This document shows positions 18,717 through 28,365 of a stretch of 51,472 nucleotides of DNA, in pieces (the first letter of the stretch is position 1; each line of letters starts with the position of its first letter). The notes beneath the pieces were generated by a model, which saw only the letters and a program-made list of their open reading frames with translations, was not told the origin of the DNA and did not search any database. The stretch is from NCBI GenBank assembly GCA_023666905.1, contig JAMPBC010000009.1:1-51472 (forward strand), in the 5' to 3' direction. Source of the DNA: Bacteroides sp. Its GTDB lineage: Bacteria > Bacteroidota > Bacteroidia > Bacteroidales > Muribaculaceae. The translations under genes were made by a program, and so were the position numbers.

Positions 18717-19259
18717 TCAGTCAGTCGTGAAGTTTTCCGGTTTCTTGCCCACAAAAGGCTTATAGTAATTCTTTACGTAACGCATATCCTCCTCCAAATT
18801 TCCGGTTGGAGTAAAAGTTTCTTTGATTGAAACAGTTTTACTTCCAAAATCCAAAGCGCCAAGTACAATCGGGACATTGGCATCATATGCAATACGTAAA
18901 AATCCGGTGTGCCAATTAGATGTCCGGCTGCGAGTACCCTCGGGTGTAATTGCTATTGCAAGTTGGTCTGACTCTTTATATCGCTTTACCAACTGTTCTA
19001 CAAGAGAACCCCCTTTATGTTTTCTGGCAACAGGCACGCCACCCAAAGCTCGGAATAAGCAACCCATTGGAAAGAAAAACCAGCTATCCTTCATCAAGAA
19101 TCCGGCTTTGCGCCCCACTGACATGTAGGCAAGCTTCCCAATCACAAAATCCCAGTTGCTGGTGTGAGGAGCAACACAGATAATGCATTTGGGATAATCC
19201 GGAACAGTTATTTCCACCTTCCATCCCGCCAACTTCAGTAGGGCTTTGCTTAGATTCAT
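18717..19259 (-). CDS. Lysophospholipid acyltransferase-like protein (PlsC superfamily)
   Basis: 180-aa protein with the acyltransferase HX4D motif as HTSNWD near residue 32, a FRALGGVPVAR block and the substrate motif PEGTRSR near residue 107. It probably transfers an acyl chain to a lysolipid at the inner membrane, but it is shorter than PlsC (~240 aa) and lacks a clear N-terminal membrane helix, so another small-acceptor acyltransferase is possible. It overlaps the small upstream gene by 4 bp. Confidence 0.85.
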   Translation of the reverse strand: MNLSKALLKLAGWKVEITVPDYPKCIICVAPHTSNWDFVIGKLAYMSVGRKAGFLMKDSWFFFPMGCLFRALGGVPVARKHKGGSLVEQLVKRYKESDQLAIAITPEGTRSRTSNWHTGFLRIAYDANVPIVLGALDFGSKTVSIKETFTPTGNLEEDMRYVKNYYKPFVGKKPENFTTD

Positions 19260-19588
19260 GCTTCAGGTTTTGTCAATTTGCTGAGTTCTCCCAAAATTTC
19301 TTTGAGGCGTTTGTTGAACTCATTGATGAATGAAGTGTAAGCTTTGTGGTTGTATGCCTTTAACGCCTTGCGATATTCAGCTCTGTTGGCAAAATCTTTA
19401 GGCTGCTTGTCAAAAATAAAGTTAAGGTGTTCAAGACCGTGACGTTGAAGTTTAGCCATTTCAACAATCAGCTTGTCAACATCGGCTTGCTGGTTTTCTT
19501 TAACAATGCTCTTGGAAAACAGCAGTGTCAAAGCTGTTTCTGAACACACGTATCGGATTTGTTTTTTAAGGTCGCGTTTGCTTGCCAT
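19256..19588 (-). CDS. Conserved-looking small helical protein, unknown function
   Basis: I do not recognise this gene. The start is set at 19588 (MASKRDLKKQIRYVC), giving 110 aa. It is lysine-rich and predicted mostly helical, with no signal peptide, membrane span or cysteine pair. Its stop overlaps the acyltransferase start by 4 bp (ATGA), and it is 10 bp downstream of thrC, so it is read as part of the cluster. Good codon usage and tight spacing support a real gene. Confidence 0.75.
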   Translation of the reverse strand: MASKRDLKKQIRYVCSETALTLLFSKSIVKENQQADVDKLIVEMAKLQRHGLEHLNFIFDKQPKDFANRAEYRKALKAYNHKAYTSFINEFNKRLKEILGELSKLTKPEA

Positions 19589-19598
19589 GATTTGTTTA

Positions 19599-20885
19599 TT
19601 AAGATATGTTATCAAGTATAAAACGTTTTACTGCGGGTAAAGTTGGAGAAAGCTGTGGACTTCTGTCGCGGAAAATCTTTTTTGGCTTCGCTGCCAAACT
19701 CAAGTTGAGTCCCAGCAAATCATTTAACTTTTCGGAATAAAATTCCGGATGATCAGTAGCCAGGAACACACCCACCTCATCGGGCCTGCGGTTGTCCATC
19801 ATTGATTTGCAAGCCAAAGCCGTGTTGCGCCCCATCAAGTAATGATTGCTGGCATACATAAGTGATATTTGGTTGTCTACCTCCTCCGGTGAATAGGTGT
19901 GACAATCAACCAGACCGGCTAACGAGGCATTGTGGGCCATCAAGGTGTTTATGCGCGAAAGGTTGGTGCTCAATGCCCGTTGATTGAAATGGTTCACCGC
20001 AAGAATGCCCTCGCTCATCTCGCCCCACAGGCGGGCATGGCCGCGTCCTGCAGCCATAATCCTGCTAATTGGCAGCCCCATTTGCTTGGCAAAGAGTGCA
20101 GCTGTAAGGTTTCCCAAGTTACCGCATGGCATTGCCACAGTAATCCGGTCGGCCTTTTCACCTAAGGCTTTCAGGCGTGCGTAGGCATAAAAATAAAACA
20201 TTGTCTGGGGCAGCAAGCGGGCAATGTTGATACTGTTGGCCGATGTCAGGGTCATCATGGAGTTGAGCTCCTCATCCTCGTATGCCCGGCGCACAAGCTC
20301 CTGACAATCGTCAAGTGTGCCCCTGACTTCCACCGACTTCACGTTGGAAGCCACCGGATGCATCATGTGTTCGGGAAGCTTAAGCGTGTTTTCGGATGGG
20401 TGAAAAATGAAAACATTCACACCTTTCATATTGGCAAACGCCTCAGCAACAGCATAACCGGTATCACCTTGCGTGGCCACAAGCAGGTTGAGTGTATCTG
20501 TTTTAACCTTTCCGGTCTTGATGAAATAATCCACAATCCTTGCCATAAAGCGGGCTCCCACATCCTTGAAAGTTTTTGTGGGGCCATGATAAAGTTCAAG
20601 GGCGTAGGTGTGGTCACTTATCTGAACAAGCGGAATGTCAAACGAAAGTGTCTCTTTCACAATGTCGTTGATGAGCTCCGGCTCAATATCCGATCCGAAC
20701 AGAGTCGACCCCATAACGTAGCCAATATCAGTCATTGACATCGCCGCTATGTTGTTGAACAATGCCTTAGGAATCAAGGGGATGGACAGAGGCATGTAGA
20801 CACCGCCATCGGGAGCGAAACAGTGTGTTACCGCCTCGCAAAGATTAACGCTGTTTCCTGAACCGTTTGTGCTGTAATACCTCAT
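19599..20885 (-). CDS. thrC: ThrC, threonine synthase
   Basis: PLP enzyme converting O-phosphohomoserine to threonine. I start it at 20885 (MRYYSTNG), the usual N terminus, which clears the aspartokinase stop by 7 bp. The PLP lysine is Lys107 in GPTKTFKDVGAR; QGDTGYAVAEAF and the glycine-rich PCGNLGNLTAA phosphate-binding loop follow. The 428 aa fit the long (E. coli/yeast) class. Aspartokinase lies directly upstream, but homoserine dehydrogenase and kinase are not in the window. Confidence 0.95.
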   Translation of the reverse strand: MRYYSTNGSGNSVNLCEAVTHCFAPDGGVYMPLSIPLIPKALFNNIAAMSMTDIGYVMGSTLFGSDIEPELINDIVKETLSFDIPLVQISDHTYALELYHGPTKTFKDVGARFMARIVDYFIKTGKVKTDTLNLLVATQGDTGYAVAEAFANMKGVNVFIFHPSENTLKLPEHMMHPVASNVKSVEVRGTLDDCQELVRRAYEDEELNSMMTLTSANSINIARLLPQTMFYFYAYARLKALGEKADRITVAMPCGNLGNLTAALFAKQMGLPISRIMAAGRGHARLWGEMSEGILAVNHFNQRALSTNLSRINTLMAHNASLAGLVDCHTYSPEEVDNQISLMYASNHYLMGRNTALACKSMMDNRRPDEVGVFLATDHPEFYSEKLNDLLGLNLSLAAKPKKIFRDRSPQLSPTLPAVKRFILDNIS

Positions 20886-20892
20886 AGGTCGC

Positions 20893-22251
20893 TTAACTGA
20901 AAAATTCGTTATGTACAATCTGCAATGCCTGCTTTCGCTCAGCTGCAGGAACCACAAAGGCCAAACTGGTTTCGGGCGTGCCTTGCGTTTTGGCAAGCAC
21001 TGAAATTCCGGCTTGAACCAGACATTGCTGCAGTTGTTCGGCAACGGCGGGAAGAAATCGCATACCTTCTGCAACCAACGCTATGGTTGAAAGCTCTTTA
21101 TCAACCGTTGGAATGTTAAGACTGTTTGTTTCCAGCTCGGCTGCAAATTCCTTTTCCAAAGCCTCTGTGGCCTGAGGTGCATCCGACCCCGAAATTGCAA
21201 ATGTTGTTGCAGCTTGCTTCAACGCATTGGAAACCAAAAGAACACTAATGCCATTTCGGGCCAAAGTGTTGAGCACACGTTGACCAATTTTGGCATCCCA
21301 CATTTTCCCGTTTACGGTTATCAGGCAGGAATCGTTGATTGACGACACCCCTTTAGTGTAAAAGTCATGTTTCTCCTTGATATCCCGCACGCAAGTGCCC
21401 GGAGCCGAAGGATTGAACGTGTTCTTGATGTAAATGGGGATGTTCTTATGGAACACAGGGTAGATGGTGGGGGGATAAATAACCTTTGCCCCGAAATTGC
21501 ATAATTCCATAGCCTCGATAAACGAGAGCGTGGGAATAACCTTTGTGCCGGTAATAATGCGCGGGTCGGCCGTCATGAATCCGTCAACATCGGTCCATAT
21601 TTCAAGGGTGTGCGCATTGAGGCTCGCTGCAAGAATTGCCGCGGTGTAGTCGCTGCCACCACGTCCCAAATTTGTTATTATTCCATTGGAGTCGGTCGAA
21701 ATGAACCCCGGAACAATGGCTGTTTTAAAGTTGGCAGTGTCAAATGTTTCATGAACAAGTTTTTCGGTAAGCTCTCCGTTCAAAACATGCTTGCCAAACC
21801 GGCGTATTGTTTTTATAAATTTCAGTGAGTCAAACAGTACGGCATCACTTATTATGTTTGTAACAATACGGCTTGACAACCGTTCACCGAAGCTTACAAC
21901 TTTGTCAAGTGAGCGTGTGGACAGTTCCTCAAGTAGAAAAATGCCCTTATAAACCCGTTGCAAGGCTTCGAACAGAGCTCTTATCTCAGCATTCAGTTCC
22001 GATTGTCGCTCTGCAGGCACCAGAGCTTCAACTATGTCAGCGTGGCGTTTGATCATTTGACCGACCTCTTCCAGATAAGCTTCATCGCCTTTTTCAGCCA
22101 TTTTTGCTGTAGCAATCAGTTTATCGGTGAATCCACCCAAAGCCGAAACAACCACAATAACTTGTTCGTCGCACGATTCCACAATCTGCTTTACGTTGGT
22201 GAGACTTTCAACCGTTCCCACAGATGTACCGCCAAATTTAAGAACTTTCAT
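20893..22251 (-). CDS. lysC: Aspartate kinase (monofunctional)
   Basis: First step of the aspartate amino-acid family. KFGGTSVG at residues 4-11, then the SFGERLSSRIV, FISTDSNGIITNLGRGGSDYTAA and WTDVDGFMTADPRI blocks of the kinase, and two ACT-like regulatory domains at about residues 300-452. No homoserine dehydrogenase part follows, so at 452 aa it is monofunctional, unlike the fused ThrA common in Bacteroides thr loci. Which end product inhibits it cannot be read. It is 7 bp before thrC. Confidence 0.93.
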   Translation of the reverse strand: MKVLKFGGTSVGTVESLTNVKQIVESCDEQVIVVVSALGGFTDKLIATAKMAEKGDEAYLEEVGQMIKRHADIVEALVPAERQSELNAEIRALFEALQRVYKGIFLLEELSTRSLDKVVSFGERLSSRIVTNIISDAVLFDSLKFIKTIRRFGKHVLNGELTEKLVHETFDTANFKTAIVPGFISTDSNGIITNLGRGGSDYTAAILAASLNAHTLEIWTDVDGFMTADPRIITGTKVIPTLSFIEAMELCNFGAKVIYPPTIYPVFHKNIPIYIKNTFNPSAPGTCVRDIKEKHDFYTKGVSSINDSCLITVNGKMWDAKIGQRVLNTLARNGISVLLVSNALKQAATTFAISGSDAPQATEALEKEFAAELETNSLNIPTVDKELSTIALVAEGMRFLPAVAEQLQQCLVQAGISVLAKTQGTPETSLAFVVPAAERKQALQIVHNEFFS

Positions 22252-22317
22252 CAGGCTATATTTAATTTTGGCTAATGATTTTGATTTAAATTCAATGTTT
22301 GCGAACTCGTCAATTTC

Positions 22318-23898
22318 TCAATATTCGCTTGAAAAGTGGAATTTGATTTTAGGAAAATCGTTCTGAGCCATCTGGAGCACATAGTTCGAGTCGGCAAGGA
22401 ACACGTCGCGACCTTCGCGGTCAGTGGCCATGAACTGGTGCTTCCTCTTTTTAAAAGCCTCCAGTGCTGCCTCGTCGTCACTTTCAATCCAGCAGGCCTT
22501 GTAAAGCGATATTGGTTCCCAGCGGCATTGCGCCCCATATTCGTGAAGCAGTCTATACTGTATCACCTCAAACTGAAGTTGCCCCACGGTGCCAATAATC
22601 TTACACCCGTTGAATTGGTTTGTAAATAGCTGGGCCACACCTTCGTCCATGAGCTGCTGAATCCCTTTTTCAAGTTGTTTCGATTTCATGGGGTCGGTGT
22701 TTTCAATATATTTGAACATTTCCGGAGAGAAGCTTGGCAATCCTTTGTAATGCAACTGCTCGCCTTGGGTCAGCGTGTCGCCAATCTTGAAGTTGCCGTT
22801 GTCCGGAATACCCACAATGTCGCCCGGATAAGCCTCATCCACAATATTTTTCTTTTGAGCCATAAATGCTGTGGGAGCGGCAAATTTCATCACCTTGCCG
22901 GTGCGGACTTGTTTATATGGGGCGTTTCGCTCGAATTTGCCCGAACATACTTTCACAAAGGCTATACACGAACGATGATTCGGGTCCATGTTGGCATGAA
23001 TCTTAAACACAAACCCTGAAAAATTTTCCTCCTCGGGATTCACCTGACGCTCCTGGGCAACAACAGGTTTAGGCGACGGAGCAATCTTCACAAAGCAATC
23101 AAGCAGTTCCTTTACGCCGAACGTGTTCAATGCCGAGCCAAAAAACACCGGGGCAAGTGTCCCCGCCAGATATTCATTTTCGTCAAAATCAGGATAAACT
23201 CCTTCAATCAATTCAAGATCCTCACGTAGCTTGGCTGCGTCGGCCTCGCCCACAGCTTCATCAATAAGCGGACTGTCAATATTGTCAATTTCCACTCGCT
23301 CCGATACCTTCTGTTTGTCGGGAGTGAAAAGGTCAAGTGAATGTTCGTAAATGTTGTACACGCCTTTGAACTTCGCGCCTATATTTATAGGCCAGCTCAG
23401 CGGGCGTACATTGATTTTAAGTTCAGCTTCAAGCTCATCCATAATCTCGAACGGGTCGCGTCCCTCGCGGTCAAGCTTGTTAACGAAAATAATCACCGGG
23501 GTATTGCGCATTCGGCACACCTCCATCAGTTTGCGTGTCTGCTGCTCGACACCTTTGGCCACGTCTACAACTATTATGACACTGTCAACCGCCGTGAGCG
23601 TGCGATATGTATCTTCAGCAAAGTCCTGGTGACCGGGGGTGTCCAGAATGTTTATTTTATAATCGCCATAGTTGAATCCCATAACCGAAGTGGCAACCGA
23701 GATGCCGCGTTGCTTCTCTATTTCCATCCAGTCACTCGTGGCGGTTTTTTTGATTTTATTTGATTTTACAGCACCGGCAATGTGGATGGCGCCTCCGAAA
23801 AGAAGCAATTTTTCAGTAAGCGTGGTTTTACCGGCATCGGGGTGAGATATAATGGCGAACGTGCGCCTGCGTTCTATTTCTTCTGTAAGTTTCGACAT
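22318..23898 (-). CDS. prfC: PrfC, peptide chain release factor 3 (RF3)
   Basis: Translational GTPase that recycles RF1/RF2 from the ribosome. 526 aa with G1 SHPDAGKTTLTE, G3 DTPGHQDF and G4 NKLDRE; the RF3-specific KIKKTATSDWMEIEKQRG stretch is present. It lies 66 bp upstream of the aspartokinase gene and 14 bp downstream of rfbD. Confidence 0.97.
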   Translation of the reverse strand: MSKLTEEIERRRTFAIISHPDAGKTTLTEKLLLFGGAIHIAGAVKSNKIKKTATSDWMEIEKQRGISVATSVMGFNYGDYKINILDTPGHQDFAEDTYRTLTAVDSVIIVVDVAKGVEQQTRKLMEVCRMRNTPVIIFVNKLDREGRDPFEIMDELEAELKINVRPLSWPINIGAKFKGVYNIYEHSLDLFTPDKQKVSERVEIDNIDSPLIDEAVGEADAAKLREDLELIEGVYPDFDENEYLAGTLAPVFFGSALNTFGVKELLDCFVKIAPSPKPVVAQERQVNPEEENFSGFVFKIHANMDPNHRSCIAFVKVCSGKFERNAPYKQVRTGKVMKFAAPTAFMAQKKNIVDEAYPGDIVGIPDNGNFKIGDTLTQGEQLHYKGLPSFSPEMFKYIENTDPMKSKQLEKGIQQLMDEGVAQLFTNQFNGCKIIGTVGQLQFEVIQYRLLHEYGAQCRWEPISLYKACWIESDDEAALEAFKKRKHQFMATDREGRDVFLADSNYVLQMAQNDFPKIKFHFSSEY

Positions 23899-23912
23899 TT
23901 CAACAAAAAAGT

Positions 23913-24785
23913 TTAGCTATTCTCTGATGAGCTTTGAATCCTGCCAATGCATTGTCTTAAGCTATCTTCCCAATTAGGAATACTTATTCCGTAGGTCTTT
24001 TTAATCAACGTCTTGTCAAGCACGCTGTAATGCGGACGTGGAGCGGCAGTTGGATAATCTTCGCTCAGTATGGCGTTAACCTTGCAACCGGTTATATTGG
24101 CTTCGCGGAAAATGGCCTTTGTGAAATCATACCATGAGCAAACGCCTTCATTTGAAAAATGATAAATGCCCGAAATCCATTGCCGTGCAAACAATATGGT
24201 TGTTACCGCCTCGGCCAAATCATGGGCGTAGGTTGGAGTACCCACCTGGTCGTACACCACATTCAGCAACGGCTTTTCATCTCCCAACCGCAACATTGTT
24301 TTAACAAAATTATTTCCGTAGGGAGAATAAAGCCATGCGGTGCGAAGGATTATGCAATCCTGACACATGGACAGCAACATCATTTCCCCTTTGCGTTTCG
24401 ACGTTCCGTAAGTCGACACCGGGTTCACCTTGTCGCTTTCCCTATATGGCTTGTAAGCTTTGCCGTCAAAAACATAGTCGGTGGATATGTGTATCACCTT
24501 CGCTCCGCAGTCCGAAGCGGCTATGGCTATGTTGCGCACGGCATCAATGTTGATTTTGTTGCATATAGCTGGTTCTGTCTCAGCCTTATCCACTGCCGTG
24601 TAGGCAGCGCAATTCACAATGTGGGTAAACTCGCCTTTACTGATGAATGATTTCAGTGCGTCCTGATTGGTTATGTCAAGCGTGTCAACGTCCGTGTAGG
24701 TGGTCAACCCCGGATGTGTCAGCTCAAGCACATTATGCAATTCAGTGCCTAATTGGCCGTTTGCGCCGGTTACAAGTATTTTCAT
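23913..24785 (-). CDS. rfbD: RfbD, dTDP-4-dehydrorhamnose reductase
   Basis: NAD(P)H-dependent final step of dTDP-L-rhamnose synthesis for surface polysaccharide. N-terminal nucleotide loop TGANGQLGTEL, HISTDYVFDG, and catalytic YGTSKRKGE (Tyr-X3-Lys). The 290 aa are full length. RfbA/B/C are not nearby; its neighbours are prfC and, divergently, an rRNA methyltransferase. Confidence 0.94.
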   Translation of the reverse strand: MKILVTGANGQLGTELHNVLELTHPGLTTYTDVDTLDITNQDALKSFISKGEFTHIVNCAAYTAVDKAETEPAICNKINIDAVRNIAIAASDCGAKVIHISTDYVFDGKAYKPYRESDKVNPVSTYGTSKRKGEMMLLSMCQDCIILRTAWLYSPYGNNFVKTMLRLGDEKPLLNVVYDQVGTPTYAHDLAEAVTTILFARQWISGIYHFSNEGVCSWYDFTKAIFREANITGCKVNAILSEDYPTAAPRPHYSVLDKTLIKKTYGISIPNWEDSLRQCIGRIQSSSENS

Positions 24786-24883
24786 CTATTGAAAAATGTT
24801 GTATATAACATTGGTTTATAACACGTTCCAATAAAAAACGCGTAAATTCCGTTTCTATTGGCGTGACTAAACGTTTCCGCATA

Positions 24884-24891
24884 CAAAAGTA
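24884..24891 (-). promoter_or_regulatory. Putative -7 element for rfbD-prfC
   Basis: On the minus strand this reads TACTTTTG (TAnnTTTG) and lies about 100 bp before rfbD. No TTTG sits at the right distance, so it is tentative. Confidence 0.3.
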
Positions 24892-24948
24892 AGCAAAATT
24901 CGTGATATTTTTACCCCGACCACTGCCTATTTCCATGATAATTTTTGT

Positions 24949-24956
24949 ATTTTTGC
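24949..24956 (+). promoter_or_regulatory. Putative -7 element for the SpoU methyltransferase gene
   Basis: TATTTTTG ends 7 bp before the start codon, implying a very short or leaderless 5' end if used. No upstream TTTG partner was found. Confidence 0.35.
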
Positions 24957-24963
24957 ATCTATT

Positions 24964-25731
24964 ATGGAACTAACCAACAAGATAAGGAAAGAAACAAAAG
25001 AGTTGGCCGAGCGCAAACACCGGAAACGCACCGGACTTTTCAAATGCGAGGGTTCAAAATGCGTACTTGATATTTTCAACAATTTTGAACTTAAATATCT
25101 GTTTGCCACTGACGACTGGATTCAATCTCATGCCGATGTCGCCAAAAGGGCAGGGGAGAAGCTGTTAATCTGCCGCCGTGCCGACATTGTGGAAATCTCA
25201 TCGCTGTCCACTCCTGCCGACGTTATTGCGGTGTTCCACACGCCCGAGACAATTCTCGACCTTGATTCTTTGCGTGGGAAACTCACCCTTGCTCTTGATG
25301 GCGTTCAGGATCCGGGCAATGTTGGCACCATTATCCGCTTGGCCGATTGGTTCGGAGTTGAAAATGTTCTTTGCAGCCTAAACACGGCCGATGTGTTCAG
25401 TCCCAAGGCCCTGCAGTCAACAATGGGTGCCATTTCAAAGGTGAAAGTCCACTACTGCGACCTTCCGGAAACACTCGGTTCACTTGCCTCCACTGAAAAT
25501 CTATTCGGAACTTTCCTTAATGGCGAATCCATCTACGCATCTCAACTCCCCTCATCCGGAGTGATAATTATGGGAAATGAAGGAAACGGAATCTCTGTCA
25601 ATGTCGCTTCCTTGGTTACACACCGATTGCTCATTCCCTCTTTTGCCAATGGAAATCAATCATCCGAATCGTTGAACGTAGCCACGGCCACAGCCATAAC
25701 GCTCTCGGAGTTCCGCAGGCAGAACATGTAA
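24964..25731 (+). CDS. SpoU/TrmH-family RNA 2'-O-methyltransferase
   Basis: SPOUT-fold methyltransferase using S-adenosylmethionine, likely acting on rRNA or tRNA. All three SpoU motifs are present: DGVQDPGNVGTIIRLADWFG (motif 1, about residue 115), IIMGNEGNGIS (motif 2) and SLNVATATAITLSEF (motif 3), with a substrate-binding N-terminal part of ~100 aa. The 255 aa match this family. The exact nucleotide modified cannot be assigned. It runs into radA with a 42-bp gap. Confidence 0.92.
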   Translation: MELTNKIRKETKELAERKHRKRTGLFKCEGSKCVLDIFNNFELKYLFATDDWIQSHADVAKRAGEKLLICRRADIVEISSLSTPADVIAVFHTPETILDLDSLRGKLTLALDGVQDPGNVGTIIRLADWFGVENVLCSLNTADVFSPKALQSTMGAISKVKVHYCDLPETLGSLASTENLFGTFLNGESIYASQLPSSGVIIMGNEGNGISVNVASLVTHRLLIPSFANGNQSSESLNVATATAITLSEFRRQNM

Positions 25732-25758
25732 TTTAATAACATTTTGTTACACTACACT

Positions 25759-25767
25759 AAGGAGAAG
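25759..25767 (+). promoter_or_regulatory. Shine-Dalgarno-like site deciding the radA start
   Basis: AAGGAGAAG lies about 7 bp upstream of the ATG at 25774. Strong purine ribosome-binding sites are uncommon in this window, so it is informative: it supports starting radA at 25774 and not at the in-frame TTG at 25744. Confidence 0.5.
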
Positions 25768-25773
25768 ACATTT

Positions 25774-27144
25774 ATGGCCAAGATAAAAACAGCATGGTTT
25801 TGCAGTGAATGTGGTGCCGAGTCGGCCAAATGGCAAGGAAAGTGCCCTGCCTGCGGGGCTTGGAACAGCATGGTTGAAGAGCGTCTACAGTCAAAATCAG
25901 GCAAGAGCATCACACTTTCCGGTGGCATGAAGTCAAAACCTCAGCGAGTCACCGATATTGACATAGTGAATTTGCCCCGCATCAAAATGCCAAGCAATGA
26001 ACTGAACCGAGTGCTTGGCGGAGGTCTCGTTCCCGGTTCGCTTGTCCTCATTGGAGGCGAACCTGGCATTGGGAAATCCACCCTTGTACTTCAAAACATC
26101 CTGTCAATACGCTCAAAGAAAGTGCTCTACATCTCCGGCGAAGAGAGTCCGCAGCAACTGCGCATGCGTGCCGACCGCATTGGCCGCATCAACGACAACC
26201 TGCTCATTGCATGCGAAACCTCACTTGAAACAATTCTTGAACATATCCGCTCAACATCTCCCGAAATAGTTATCGTTGACTCCATTCAAACCATTGCCTC
26301 CGAAAACATCGAGTCATCGGCCGGCAGCGTGAGTCAGGTACGTGAATGTGCGGCATCTCTGTTGCGCTTTGCCAAGGAATCCGGAGTGCCGGTCATGCTC
26401 ATCGGGCACATCAACAAAGAAGGGAGTATTGCCGGACCGAAAGTGTTGGAGCACATTGTTGATGCCGTGCTCCAGTTCGAAGGCGACCGTCAGTACCTCT
26501 ACCGCATCCTCCGCTCCATCAAAAACCGCTTCGGAAGCACCTCGGAACTTGGCATCTATGAAATGTGCCGCCAGGGGCTGCGCGAAGTCACCAACCCGTC
26601 TGAAATGCTCCTGAGCCATAACGACTATGGCAGCGAACCTCTTTCAGGTTGCGCTGTAGGAATAACAATGGAAGGTGTTCGCCCGTTCCTCATTGAAGTG
26701 CAGGCACTGGTAAGCACGGCTGCTTACGGAACACCTCAGCGCACCGTCAACGGTTTCGACTCAAAACGCATGAACATGCTTCTGGCCGTTCTTGAAAAGC
26801 GAGTAGGCTTCAAACTTGCTCAAAAAGATGTGTTCCTGAACATTGCCGGAGGCCTGAAAGTCAATGACACAGCTCTTGACCTTCCGGTGGTGTGCGCCAT
26901 TCTTTCATCAAACGTGGACATGCCTATTCCCACCGGTGTTTGCATGGCTGGAGAAGTGGGGCTCACCGGCGAAATAAGAGCCGTAACGCGCATGGAACAA
27001 CGTGTCACCGAAGCCGAAAAACTTGGCATGAAAACAATAATCGTGCCGCGTAACAGCCTAAAAGGCGTTGACACGGCACGATTCAGTATCGACATTCAGG
27101 AAGTAAGCAAAGTCGAAGAAGCCTTCAGAGCACTCTTTGCTTAA
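25774..27144 (+). CDS. radA: RadA, DNA repair ATPase (Sms)
   Basis: RecA-like helicase acting on recombination intermediates. N-terminal zinc finger CSECGAESAKWQGKCPACGAW, Walker A GGEPGIGKSTL at about residue 100, the RadA signature KNRFGSTSELG near 255, and a Lon-protease-like C-terminal domain (about 270-456) that shapes its ring. The 456 aa are typical. It converges on purT with a 12-bp gap. Confidence 0.97.
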   Translation: MAKIKTAWFCSECGAESAKWQGKCPACGAWNSMVEERLQSKSGKSITLSGGMKSKPQRVTDIDIVNLPRIKMPSNELNRVLGGGLVPGSLVLIGGEPGIGKSTLVLQNILSIRSKKVLYISGEESPQQLRMRADRIGRINDNLLIACETSLETILEHIRSTSPEIVIVDSIQTIASENIESSAGSVSQVRECAASLLRFAKESGVPVMLIGHINKEGSIAGPKVLEHIVDAVLQFEGDRQYLYRILRSIKNRFGSTSELGIYEMCRQGLREVTNPSEMLLSHNDYGSEPLSGCAVGITMEGVRPFLIEVQALVSTAAYGTPQRTVNGFDSKRMNMLLAVLEKRVGFKLAQKDVFLNIAGGLKVNDTALDLPVVCAILSSNVDMPIPTGVCMAGEVGLTGEIRAVTRMEQRVTEAEKLGMKTIIVPRNSLKGVDTARFSIDIQEVSKVEEAFRALFA

Positions 27145-27156
27145 CTTTAACTATAA

Positions 27157-28347
27157 TTATCGGGGAAGAACCTTGATGTGGAGTTTTTCGTAAGCTCGTT
27201 CTGTCTTGGCAATCGCCTCTTCGGTTGAATCGGCAATAGCTAAAATCACACCCATTCTTCTGTGACCCTTTATTTCAGGCTTGCCGAATATGCGAATTTG
27301 CACTCCCGGCTCTGAAAGTGCTTCCTCAAGGCCCTCAAACACAATTTTATCTGTGTCTCCTTCCACAACAATGGCGCGGGAGGCCGATGGTCCGTAGAAT
27401 CGGATAGCCGGAACCGGCAGCCCGAGTAAAGCTCTGGCATGAAGTGAAAATTCACTCATGTCTTGTGAAATCATTGTCACCATGCCTGTATCGTGCGGAC
27501 GTGGCGACACCTCGCTGAATATAACCTCATCGCCCTTCACAAACAGTTCCACACCGAAAATGCCGTATCCACCCAAGGCATCGGTAATACTCTTGGCAAT
27601 TTCACGCGCACGTTCAAGCGCCGTAGCCGACATGGCCTGGGGCTGCCACGAATAGCGATAATCGCCGTCAACCTGCACATGCCCAATCGGCTCACAGAAT
27701 GTGGTACCCGATACGCTGCGAACCGTCAGCAGTGTAATCTCATAGTCAAACTTAACAAAGCCTTCCACAATCACACGTCCGGCTCCGGCACGGCCACCCT
27801 CTTGGGCAATTTTCCAGGCCTTATCAATGTCAGCCTCGCTTTTAATCACGCTCTGTCCGTGACCCGAAGAACTCATGATAGGCTTTACAACGCATGGAAT
27901 CCCGACGGCCGAAACCGCCTGCTTGAATTCATCTTCAGTCGACGCAAATCTGTAGTCCGACGTCAGAAGTCCGAGCTCCTCAGCTGCCAATCTGCGTATT
28001 CCTTCTCGGTTCATGGTCAGCCACGCTGCGCGAGCGGTAGGAGTGACATTAAATCCCTCCTTCTCAAGCTCCACCAGGGTAGGTGTGGCAATTGCTTCCA
28101 CCTCCGGGATAATATGGTCAGGCTTTTCCTGTTCAATAACCTTCCGCAATTCATCGCCGTCAAGCATGTTGATAACATGGCTTTTGTGGGCCACCTGCAT
28201 TGCCGGAGCATTTTTATAGCGGTCACAAGCCACAACTTCAACATTATAGCGCTGAAGCTCCAAAGCCACCTCTTTACCTAACTCTCCGCTGCCCAAAAGC
28301 AGTGCTTTTTTACCCACCGGAGTGAAAATTGAACCGATTTTTGTCAT
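27157..28347 (-). CDS. purT: PurT, formate-dependent GAR transformylase 2
   Basis: ATP-grasp enzyme that formylates glycinamide ribonucleotide using free formate in purine synthesis. 396 aa with [12 protein letters not shown], the [14 protein letters not shown]-grasp loop, [14 protein letters not shown] and [13 protein letters not shown] at the catalytic end. It pairs with the barrel gene 18 bp upstream on the minus strand, and its 3' end meets radA. Confidence 0.96.
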   Translation of the reverse strand: MTKIGSIFTPVGKKALLLGSGELGKEVALELQRYNVEVVACDRYKNAPAMQVAHKSHVINMLDGDELRKVIEQEKPDHIIPEVEAIATPTLVELEKEGFNVTPTARAAWLTMNREGIRRLAAEELGLLTSDYRFASTEDEFKQAVSAVGIPCVVKPIMSSSGHGQSVIKSEADIDKAWKIAQEGGRAGAGRVIVEGFVKFDYEITLLTVRSVSGTTFCEPIGHVQVDGDYRYSWQPQAMSATALERAREIAKSITDALGGYGIFGVELFVKGDEVIFSEVSPRPHDTGMVTMISQDMSEFSLHARALLGLPVPAIRFYGPSASRAIVVEGDTDKIVFEGLEEALSEPGVQIRIFGKPEIKGHRRMGVILAIADSTEEAIAKTERAYEKLHIKVLPR

Positions 28348-28365
28348 ATCCTTAGTTTAAAGTAT

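Noticed and set aside
27493-28281. 262-residue open frame on the plus strand opposite purT
   Set aside because: Antisense shadow of a gene with all ATP-grasp motifs; composition unlike a protein, rich in Arg, His and Asn.
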